Assembly: GCA_017460065.1 (NCBI GenBank)
Contig: JAFUBT010000008.1
Coordinates: 1-48,486 of the forward strand
DNA from: Candidatus Saccharimonadota bacterium
GTDB lineage: Bacteria; Patescibacteriota; Saccharimonadia; Saccharimonadales; Saccharimonadaceae
Reading direction: 5' to 3'
Length of the DNA stretch: 48,486 bases
A model generated the notes under the pieces. That model was not told the DNA's origin. It made no database searches and saw only the letters and a list, made by a program, of their open reading frames with translations. Position 1 is the stretch's first letter. Each line of letters begins with the position of its first letter. Positions 40,225-46,859 of this stretch are shown piece after piece. Both the position numbers and the translations under genes were made by a program.

Positions 40225-41973
40225 CTAGAACAAGAAGTTTAAGTAGTCGCGCATCATCCGCGTGCCAGAAATCACATCAAGGTAGGCAGTGAGCTCTTTA
40301 TGAATCCAGTATTCCAAGTCGAAGTCGTTACGCCAGGCCTTGGCCGCAACTTCCATCTGGCGATACAGCTCAGCGACCTCTTGACGCTCGTTTTTGCCGT
40401 CGATGGTCAGATAGTTATCCGCCGAACAGTCTGCTACGCCGCCGTCATGAGTTGAAATTAATAATCCCATGTTGGCAATATCCTTCATCCAGCTCGTACC
40501 ACAAGCTTCCAAGCCAACAATCGGCGTATTAATCGAAGCGTTGGCCCCCAACGATAATGCGTAGCCCAATTCCTCGTCGTAATCTGGCAAATAATGCACG
40601 CGCTCGCGTAAAATTGGGTCGCTATCTATTAGTTTTAGCAAGTCCATCAACTTCTTGAACATTGTTGCGTCGCCCATGTGGACTCGACCAGCCAGAATAT
40701 AATGCGCATTGTTGTAAGCGAGAATCTGTGCCAAGCGGTCAGGCTCTGTAAATGGCAACCAGGGTCGCTTGTAGTCGACGAATCGTCGTTTGAAATCGAA
40801 GAGCAGCGCATCGGCTGGAATTTGTATCGGATTGCCATATTGATCACTGCGATGTTCGAGCACTTCGTTCAATTTGGCGCGCCCCAGTCCCTTCAGATGG
40901 CGAATATCTTCAGCGCTAATTTGTTCGATTTTCTCGCTCAGATTGCGTACGGCCGGCAAGTCAAATTTATCAAGAATCTCATGGTCGTGATAATAAGACA
41001 TGATTTCTGGCAAAGTCCAACTGCGCAAATGGATGCCATTCGTAACGGCCTTGAATTTAACCTTATCGCCGTTAATGTCACGATAGTTTGCCACTCGCGC
41101 GTGCAATTTGGAGACGCCAGAGCGTAGCTCAGCAATTTCGACCGTCGGCGTCGAAAGACGAATCATGCCATCAGTAAATTTGTCCGACAACCAGCGTTTG
41201 ACGGCAACGGACTTGATATTCGGAAAGACGTAGCGCTCAAACTGGTCATAATGGAAAGTCGCTTCAGCTGCTTGCACTAGTGTGTGGTTAGTGTAAAGCG
41301 TGTGCTTTCGTGTATAAACCACGGCTTCATAAAAATCCATGCCGCAACTGACCAGCTCGTCAAGGCGTGCCACGGCCGCGAAGAAGGTCGCTACTTCGTT
41401 TAGTTGAATAATCCCGGGACGGCACCCTACTAACTTCAGCGCCTTATAGCCGCCGAAACCAAGCGCCACCTCTTGATAAAGGCGATGGTCGGAACCGGAT
41501 TCACCCGAATACAATTCGCCGAAATTTGGCTCTGTGATGCAGAGAAAGCGTGAACTACCTAGCCGCTTTTCTACTACGTCCAAGGCTACTGCTCCAGTCG
41601 AAGTCTTGATGTTGACGCTATCGACAAAATTAAAACCATAATCCTGATAGTGTTGCTCGACATGATAATCAATTTGCTCGAGATTCTCCATCTTTTGGTG
41701 TGACTCCCACGGATAAAATGGCGTCACTAGTACGAATGGCACTTGCAGCTGCTCGGCTACACGACGCATGTCGGCCGCTAATACGCCCAGGCCGCCGCCG
41801 CCCCTGATGCCGTTAGATTTGTCGTAAGTTTCAATGGTCCAATAGCAATAGGGTCGTTCGGGCGCCAACTTTTGCGTGAGCTTTTCGCGCCGAATAGCCA
41901 TATAAAACTGCTCGACGTCTTCGACGCTCTCAAGCGGATGGTAAACCTGTTTTTGGGTGTTTTGATCTTGCAC
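40225..41973 (-). CDS. glgP: Alpha-glucan (glycogen) phosphorylase, short type
   Basis: 582 aa, GT35 family of the short archaeal/thermophilic type. It cleaves alpha-1,4-glucan with phosphate to glucose-1-phosphate. Landmarks: GIRGGGGLGVLAADMRRVAE (the GGLGVLAGD motif), FKAVTNGIHLRSWTLPEI, FDFKRRFVDYKRP, YILAGRVHMGD, and EACGTSWMKDIANMGLL with the PLP lysine K497. The GTG start is preceded by AAGGGTAGG. It is a single gene with its own terminator. Storage glucan use is inferred; no synthase is in the window. Confidence 0.9.
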   Translation of the reverse strand: MQDQNTQKQVYHPLESVEDVEQFYMAIRREKLTQKLAPERPYCYWTIETYDKSNGIRGGGGLGVLAADMRRVAEQLQVPFVLVTPFYPWESHQKMENLEQIDYHVEQHYQDYGFNFVDSVNIKTSTGAVALDVVEKRLGSSRFLCITEPNFGELYSGESGSDHRLYQEVALGFGGYKALKLVGCRPGIIQLNEVATFFAAVARLDELVSCGMDFYEAVVYTRKHTLYTNHTLVQAAEATFHYDQFERYVFPNIKSVAVKRWLSDKFTDGMIRLSTPTVEIAELRSGVSKLHARVANYRDINGDKVKFKAVTNGIHLRSWTLPEIMSYYHDHEILDKFDLPAVRNLSEKIEQISAEDIRHLKGLGRAKLNEVLEHRSDQYGNPIQIPADALLFDFKRRFVDYKRPWLPFTEPDRLAQILAYNNAHYILAGRVHMGDATMFKKLMDLLKLIDSDPILRERVHYLPDYDEELGYALSLGANASINTPIVGLEACGTSWMKDIANMGLLISTHDGGVADCSADNYLTIDGKNERQEVAELYRQMEVAAKAWRNDFDLEYWIHKELTAYLDVISGTRMMRDYLNFLF

Positions 41974-42063
41974 GTGCCTACCCTTGTTTATGTTGTTCTT
42001 ATGCTTAAACTATATACTATCATAACACATCGGCCGGTATCTACCCAAAATCAGCGTCATCTA

Positions 42064-42092
42064 TTGACAAAAATGAGCTGAAGTGGTATAAT
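42064..42092 (+). promoter_or_regulatory. Perfect-consensus promoter of the 193-aa orphan gene
   Basis: TTGACA (42064-42069), 17-nt spacer, TATAAT (42087-42092) with TG extension. Expected leader of about 40 nt. Confidence 0.93.
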
Positions 42093-42138
42093 AGAAAGAT
42101 AGTTTTGTTACTCGAACCTTAGAAGAAGGGAAGCAATC

Positions 42139-42720
42139 ATGGCAAAGTTCTATCCGGCCCGCGGCACTTCGGCGATTGATGGGTATGTCGAAGGCAATAC
42201 TACACAGTATGGCCTGACTTCCACCTATTGCGGTCTCCAGCTGCATATGGGCAATTATCTATATAAGAAGCGCGGCGGCAGCAAGCGGGCGTTCCTGTTC
42301 GATCCAGTTGATGACTATCGCTATTACGCGCTAATCAAGCTGCTCGGATTAGATGATATGCCAGCATGCGGCGCCTTGCTAGGCAACTTCGTCGACCAAG
42401 TCGAGCATTATATGATTAAATTCAAAGTCACCGAAGAACATCCAACGCATCTACTGCTAGCGCTGCGCTACAGCCCAGAGCTGATTCTTAAGCTGGAGAA
42501 AATTGAAGACGCTATTTTTAGCATCGCGCCTAAGAATAAGTGGGTTCAGGCGGCGTTCTGGCTGAATCGCAATGCGCCAATCAGCTGTGGCCGCGTAGAG
42601 GACTACGACGATTATTACGATATCGAACCAGACGAAGTCGATCTCTGTGTCGACTACGCCGAGGACGGCCTCAGCGGTGAAGATCTTACCCGCATCCGCC
42701 TGCAAGTTGCAGGTTTCTAG
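42139..42720 (+). CDS. Hypothetical protein, 193 aa
   Basis: Not recognised. Soluble, mixed alpha/beta. It begins KFYPARGTSAIDGYVEGNTT, has a Tyr-rich segment (LFDPVDDYRYYALIKLLGLD), and ends with a very acidic stretch (RVEDYDDYYDIEPDEVDLC). Six scattered cysteines are present. The gene stands alone with a perfect sigma-70 promoter, a GAAGGGAAG ribosome binding site and a tetraloop terminator, so it is probably strongly expressed. It might be a lineage-specific factor. Confidence 0.8.
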   Translation: MAKFYPARGTSAIDGYVEGNTTQYGLTSTYCGLQLHMGNYLYKKRGGSKRAFLFDPVDDYRYYALIKLLGLDDMPACGALLGNFVDQVEHYMIKFKVTEEHPTHLLLALRYSPELILKLEKIEDAIFSIAPKNKWVQAAFWLNRNAPISCGRVEDYDDYYDIEPDEVDLCVDYAEDGLSGEDLTRIRLQVAGF

Positions 42721-42736
42721 TGCTTCCTGCCATCCG

Positions 42737-42767
42737 CCCCAGGGCTTCGGCCTTGGGGTATTTTTTT
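42737..42767 (+). terminator. Terminator of the 193-aa orphan gene
   Basis: CCCCAGGGC-ttcg-GCCTTGGGG (one G-U pair) followed by a run of seven T. The -35 of the tRNA-Gln promoter begins inside the T run. Confidence 0.92.
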
Positions 42768-42794
42768 GCATTTTCCGCTCAATTGTATTAAAAT
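42766..42794 (+). promoter_or_regulatory. Promoter of tRNA-Gln
   Basis: TTGCAT (42766-42771), 17 nt, TAAAAT (42789-42794), 12 nt before the tRNA. Confidence 0.75.
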
Positions 42795-42806
42795 CACTCC
42801 AGACGT

Positions 42807-42881
42807 TGGGGATTCGCCAAGTGGTAAGGCAGTGGGTTCTGGTCCCACCATTCGGGGGTTCGAATCCCTCATCCCCAGCCA
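42807..42881 (+). tRNA. tRNA-Gln (anticodon CUG)
   Basis: Acceptor TGGGGAT/ATCCCCA, D arm GCC...GGC, anticodon stem GTGGG/CCCAC around TTCTGGT (anticodon CTG at 42839-42841), T loop TTCGAAT, discriminator G, and an encoded CCA at 42879-42881. The U-A first acceptor pair is typical of tRNA-Gln. Confidence 0.95.
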
Positions 42882-42898
42882 AGTTTACGCAGGAAATA

Positions 42899-42928
42899 GC
42901 CACCAAAATCATATCGGTGGCATTTTTT
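42899..42928 (+). terminator. Terminator of tRNA-Gln
   Basis: GCCACC ... GGTGGC followed by ATTTTTT. Confidence 0.88.
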
Positions 42929-42942
42929 AAATATTTTCCTAC

Positions 42943-42973
42943 AAAAAAGCAAAAGCCACCCTTTCGGGTGGCT
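42943..42973 (-). terminator. Terminator of the tandem-HTH regulator
   Basis: On the minus strand AGCCACCC-gaaa-GGGTGGCT followed by TTTGCTTTTTT. Confidence 0.9.
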
Positions 42974-42980
42974 GCGATGA

Positions 42981-43841
42981 TTAAAGGAGCCAGCTGAGCT
43001 TCTGCCTGAGCGCAAAGAACGCGTAGCCAAAGGCCCTATCGTCCAAGAGAATGTCGTATGCGTCTAGGTTAGCGACGACCTTCAGCAATCGGGCCATCGT
43101 CGGCACATACTTGACTTTCAAATCGGAGCATTCAGGACATTGCATAAGTTTTTCTGCGAGTCGAGCAAACTTCGCCGCATCTAGCATTGCCTCCTGGCCG
43201 TCAACGAGAATACTACCGTCTTCAACGAACACCTCAACGCGAGTGTTTCCGGACGTAGGTTCATCAAGGTCTAAGCGCTCCGCAAACGCAAGCAGCTTCT
43301 GCAGAATCTGACTGTGTCGGCTATTAACTTCTTCATGTGGCGAGGAAGCCGCCATTTCAGCAAAAAACTCCGGTAAGTCCGTCGGAACTTTCTTGTTTTC
43401 GTCGCACGGATCAACCAGAATCTCTTCGTCCGGAGCTTCGAAGACATCAACTTTGCGATATCTTTTATCCTGCCCGCGGTCCTCGACCAGGGAGTCACGC
43501 GACACCCCCATGCCCTTGGCAATCTTAGACAAGTGCTTATATAGCGTAGTCATCGAAACATGACACTGTTTTGCAATATCCGGATTGCTCAAACCTGCTT
43601 TATGTAAGTCGGGATAGCGTTGCAGTAAACTAACCGTATTGTCCGACATTGCCGTGCCACCACCAACCAAGGTTTTGCGCGAAACGCCCATACTCTCGGC
43701 GATATCACCAAGATGGGCTAAGACGGTTTTGTACGAGACTCCCATAAGCTCTGCAATCTCTCGATTCGATAATCCCTGCGCGTGCAACTTGGGGTAATCC
43801 TCAATCATCTTAAGTGTGCTTTCATTCATTTTCCTTGCCAC
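42981..43841 (-). CDS. DNA-binding protein with two tandem HTH repeats
   Basis: 286 aa. The first 120 residues are two copies of a 60-residue unit: YPKLHAQGLSNREIAELMGV at 16 and YPDLHKAGLSNPDIAKQCHV at 76, each followed by (M/S)xxTxxxHLxxIAxxMGVSRxxL. Each unit is a sigma-region-4/resolvase-like helix-turn-helix. The C-terminal 150 residues are acidic then helical and contain CPECSDLKVKYV; no family recognised. It is probably a transcription factor binding a long or repeated site. The start is uncertain: GTG 43841 has GGAGG 11 nt upstream, but ATG 43829 is in frame. Confidence 0.75.
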   Translation of the reverse strand: MARKMNESTLKMIEDYPKLHAQGLSNREIAELMGVSYKTVLAHLGDIAESMGVSRKTLVGGGTAMSDNTVSLLQRYPDLHKAGLSNPDIAKQCHVSMTTLYKHLSKIAKGMGVSRDSLVEDRGQDKRYRKVDVFEAPDEEILVDPCDENKKVPTDLPEFFAEMAASSPHEEVNSRHSQILQKLLAFAERLDLDEPTSGNTRVEVFVEDGSILVDGQEAMLDAAKFARLAEKLMQCPECSDLKVKYVPTMARLLKVVANLDAYDILLDDRAFGYAFFALRQKLSWLL

Positions 43842-43848
43842 TAATCAT
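43822..43848 (-). promoter_or_regulatory. Overlapping 8-codon upstream ORF at the HTH gene start
   Basis: ATG 43848 opens MISGKENE-stop in another frame, spanning both possible starts of the HTH gene. GGAGG (43857-43853) is 4 nt before this ATG and 11 nt before the GTG, so the two could compete for ribosomes. Could be chance. Confidence 0.3.
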
Positions 43849-43898
43849 TACACCTCCGTAATCGTCAAATTAAAACAAGGGAAATAGCGAACAACTTA

Positions 43899-43927
43899 AT
43901 TATAGCACAGATTTACATTTTTGTCAA
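43899..43927 (-). promoter_or_regulatory. Perfect-consensus promoter of the tandem-HTH regulator
   Basis: On the minus strand TTGACA (43927-43922), 17 nt, extended -10 TGcTATAAT (43904-43899). The leader is about 50 nt. Confidence 0.92.
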
Positions 43928-43937
43928 TGATAAGCAC

Positions 43938-45581
43938 TTAGACCAGCTCGGAATTCAAGTAGTAATAGTAATCCAATAACTCGCGCGAATAATTTTTTAT
44001 CAGCGCTAGCGGCGCTTTAGCGTCTTCGTGCTTTGGCAAAATCAACATCCGCGTCACGCCTATTTGCTCCACGAAGGACGGATCATGGCTTACCACTATC
44101 AGCGTCCCGTCGTAATCGCGGAAATTCTCGCCAATAATCTTCTGTGTTTCAGGGTCAAGATGGTTGGTCGGCTCATCCAAAATAATCAGATTAGCGCGCT
44201 TGGTCAAAATCTTGCATAGCGCCACCCGGGCTTTTTCGCCAGGGGAGAGCACGCCGACTTTCTTATAAACATCTTCACCCGGGAACAAGAAGTTTGCCAG
44301 CATCGACCTCAGCTCCGTGTCAGAGTAGTCATAGGATCTTACGTTGTCCAGAATCGTTTCGCGCTCATCCAGAATCTCCAGTTCTTGCGCGTAATATGCC
44401 ACCGTCGTCCGATTGCCAAAAATCACCGTACCATCATCGGGCCGCAACTCGCCCATAATCAGCTTCAAGAGCGTACTCTTGCCAATACCGTTCTCGCCAC
44501 AAATCAGAAACTTTTCGCCCCGCGTCAAGCTAAACGACAGCTTATCGTACAGCGGCTCACCACCGTCATAATGAAAACTCAAATTCTGCAACTCCAATGG
44601 CACCTTGTTACTTTGCTGTGCCGGCCTTACGTCAATTGCCACCCGCTGGTATTCTTGTTCGCGCGTGCCCAGCTGCGCCAGCTTTTTCTCTAGCATTTTC
44701 TCTCGCACATGCCCCTGTTTTATCAGCGCCGTATTCGAACGTTTTGCATTGCGCGCTCGCTCCACAAACTCCCTTATGTGTTTGATTTCGCGCTCCTGTA
44801 GCGAAATCCGTCTGTCTTGCTCGGCCATTTCTGCGGCATACAACCGCCGAAAAGTCGCGTAATTCCCGTCATAACTCTGCATTTTGCGCGTTGTCTTATT
44901 AATAAACAGAGTTTTATTGCTCACCGTATTCAGAAAATCTACGTCATGGCTAATTACCAATATCATCCCGTTATAGTTCCGCAAATAATTCGCTACAAAG
45001 TCCTTAGTCGTTACATCTAAGTGATTGGTCGGCTCGTCCAGCAGCAATAACCCCGCGTTCTCGAACAGCAAACGCGCAAAAGCCACCTTCGACTTCTGCC
45101 CACCCGACAAATCGCGCATCCGCATATCGACCAACTCCGTCAGCTGCATTTTCTCGACGATTCGCAACAATTCATGATCAAAATTCGCAATATCATACGA
45201 GTCAATCAAATCCTGCAGTTCGTTAATCCGCGCCAAAATCGCCTCACTTTCAGGATATTTGGCGTATTTCTCATACTCAAGATTCAGCTTTACTTGCAAC
45301 TCGTCAACTGGCCGCCCACTGGCAATATAATCCCAAACTTTTACATCTTCAGCGTCCGCAGCAAGCCTAATCTCTTGCGGCAAATAACCCAGCCGCAGCG
45401 AAGGCAGCCCAATCTCGCCATCATCTAATTTCTCTATACCAAGGATAATCTTAAATAAGGTCGTCTTCCCGGCACCATTCACGCCCACCACGCCTATTTT
45501 GTCCTTTGCGTCAAAATTAAAACTACAGTCGTCGTACAGTCGCGTCGATCCAAAGGATAGCGTCAGGTGTTTTGCATGCAT
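43938..45581 (-). CDS. ABC-F family ATPase
   Basis: 547 aa, two ABC domains in one chain and no membrane segment, as in ABC-F translation factors. Domain 1: VGVNGAGKTTLFKIILG (Walker A), LSGGQKSKVAFARLL (signature) and LLLLDEPTNHLDV (Walker B). A basic linker/arm follows (about 240-310, ERARNAKRSNTALIKQGHVR). Domain 2: ICGENGIGKSTLLKLIMGEL, LSPGEKARVALCKIL and LIILDEPTNHLDPET. ABC-F proteins act on the ribosomal E site, and some confer antibiotic protection. The start at 45581 is preferred to a 19-residue longer form because TATAAT lies 7 nt upstream of it. Confidence 0.93.
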   Translation of the reverse strand: MHAKHLTLSFGSTRLYDDCSFNFDAKDKIGVVGVNGAGKTTLFKIILGIEKLDDGEIGLPSLRLGYLPQEIRLAADAEDVKVWDYIASGRPVDELQVKLNLEYEKYAKYPESEAILARINELQDLIDSYDIANFDHELLRIVEKMQLTELVDMRMRDLSGGQKSKVAFARLLFENAGLLLLDEPTNHLDVTTKDFVANYLRNYNGMILVISHDVDFLNTVSNKTLFINKTTRKMQSYDGNYATFRRLYAAEMAEQDRRISLQEREIKHIREFVERARNAKRSNTALIKQGHVREKMLEKKLAQLGTREQEYQRVAIDVRPAQQSNKVPLELQNLSFHYDGGEPLYDKLSFSLTRGEKFLICGENGIGKSTLLKLIMGELRPDDGTVIFGNRTTVAYYAQELEILDERETILDNVRSYDYSDTELRSMLANFLFPGEDVYKKVGVLSPGEKARVALCKILTKRANLIILDEPTNHLDPETQKIIGENFRDYDGTLIVVSHDPSFVEQIGVTRMLILPKHEDAKAPLALIKNYSRELLDYYYYLNSELV

Positions 45582-45621
45582 GAGAAATATTATATAATAA
45601 TAAGCAACAAAGGAGGTACCC
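45582..45621. promoter_or_regulatory. Bidirectional promoter between ABC-F and rhodanese-like genes
   Basis: The self-complementary ATTATATAAT (45589-45598) gives TATAAT to each strand. The minus strand reads it 7 nt before ATG 45581 (leaderless). The plus strand uses 45593-45598 with a short leader containing AAGGAGG (45610-45616) before ATG 45622. Confidence 0.68.
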
Positions 45622-46335
45622 ATGCGCAAAGCACTCAAAATCTTATCGGCCTTCCTGATAGTTGGTGGGCTTTTTACTGTGATTTTCTTCGGGGTTTATG
45701 GCACTATCGAAAGCATCAAGCAGAATAGTACCGACAATACCAGCACTACATCCGGCTTACCCGCGCCAGAGAAAACCGGCGGCATTCGTGGCCAACTCGG
45801 CATCGACAAAAACATCAACGAATCAACTATCGACCAATACCTCGATCGTGATGACGCCGTTTACCGTGATATGCGCATGCTAGTCGACGAAGCTAACTAC
45901 GAGAACATCGGCGGCGACTCCTACCTATCCGGCTTCGTGCGCGGTTTCGAGGTCATACCATACCCCAAGCTCATCAACGTTAGTGGCCTCCCCGTCGAAG
46001 TAGGCGATAGCTATACTGGCAAAACCCTCTTTGCCCGCCGCGACAATCACATCATTGCCAACTACCAAGAATCCATGGACTTCCTCGAATATTACTTCCC
46101 AAAAGACAAATATATCTTCTTAATGTGCGGTGGCGGCGGCTATGCCGGCATGACTAAAGATTTACTCGTCGAGCTCGGTTGGGACGAAAGTAAAATCTGG
46201 GTAGTCGGCGGATATTGGTACTATGAAGGCGACAACGCTATCCAAGTTAAGAAAATCCTCAATGGTCAGACTAGCTACGACTTCTGGAAGGTCACCTATC
46301 ATGACATTGACTTTGAGACGCTCCATGAAAAATAA
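45622..46335 (+). CDS. Membrane-anchored rhodanese-like protein
   Basis: 237 aa. One N-terminal transmembrane or signal-anchor helix (about 7-29), then a Ser/Thr/Asn linker and a rhodanese-like domain outside the membrane. IFLMCGGGGYAGMTKDLLVE places the active-site cysteine at C169 in a six-residue loop, followed by LGWDESKIWVVGGYWYYEG, the usual rhodanese ending. Rhodaneses move sulfane sulfur or act as regulatory domains. AAGGAGG precedes the ATG by 5 nt. It overlaps the next exported gene by 11 nt. Confidence 0.8.
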   Translation: MRKALKILSAFLIVGGLFTVIFFGVYGTIESIKQNSTDNTSTTSGLPAPEKTGGIRGQLGIDKNINESTIDQYLDRDDAVYRDMRMLVDEANYENIGGDSYLSGFVRGFEVIPYPKLINVSGLPVEVGDSYTGKTLFARRDNHIIANYQESMDFLEYYFPKDKYIFLMCGGGGYAGMTKDLLVELGWDESKIWVVGGYWYYEGDNAIQVKKILNGQTSYDFWKVTYHDIDFETLHEK

Positions 46336-46813
46336 GGCCCTCATCATCGCCTCAGCAGTATTTCTATTGCTTGCCAGCAGCACAGTCGTTGGTTACCAGC
46401 TCATACATAACCAAACGCCAGAGCAACCCAGCCCAGCCAAATTTCGCCTCGACGATGACTTTTACACTGGCGGCCAGCTGAATGAGCTATCCAGCACCGA
46501 ATTCGAACAACTCATCGCCCAGCAGGCTTCGTTTGTGCTAATTGCCCACATGGAATATTGCCCCGCCGAAACACCGCTTACTACGACTGCCGAAGAGCTT
46601 ATTCACCAAAAAAATTACGGCCTTTACGGCCTCAAGGGCGACGAATTCAAGTCCAGCTCGCTCGCTTCAACCATCAAATACCTACCTAGCGCTGCCATCT
46701 TTCGTGACGGCCAACTTGTCGCCTACCTCGACGCCGAATCTGATGCCGACATACCATACTACCAAAGCGCAACCCAGCTAGAGAACTGGCTAAGCAAATA
46801 TATTGAATTGTAA
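46325..46813 (+). CDS. Exported thioredoxin-like protein with a single active-site Cys
   Basis: 162 aa from ATG 46325, which lies in the 3' end of the rhodanese-like gene. A signal-anchor helix spans 5-25, then a thioredoxin-like domain: FVLIAHMEYCPAET places C79 at the CxxC position, but the second Cys is Glu (CPAE), and KYLPSAAIFRDGQLVAYL is the cis-Pro loop. A single Cys suggests a monothiol role or thiol transfer instead of disulfide exchange. Co-translation with the rhodanese-like protein suggests that they act together outside the membrane. Confidence 0.65.
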   Translation: MKNKALIIASAVFLLLASSTVVGYQLIHNQTPEQPSPAKFRLDDDFYTGGQLNELSSTEFEQLIAQQASFVLIAHMEYCPAETPLTTTAEELIHQKNYGLYGLKGDEFKSSSLASTIKYLPSAAIFRDGQLVAYLDAESDADIPYYQSATQLENWLSKYIEL

Positions 46814-46847
46814 AAAACGCCAGCGCAAAAAACTATTCTTCTTGTGC

Positions 46848-46859
46848 TAATATTAAAGC
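46848..46859 (+). promoter_or_regulatory. Leaderless-type promoter of the secreted hydrolase
   Basis: Extended -10 TGcTAATAT (hexamer 46848-46853), 6 nt, then ATG 46860. Confidence 0.6.
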
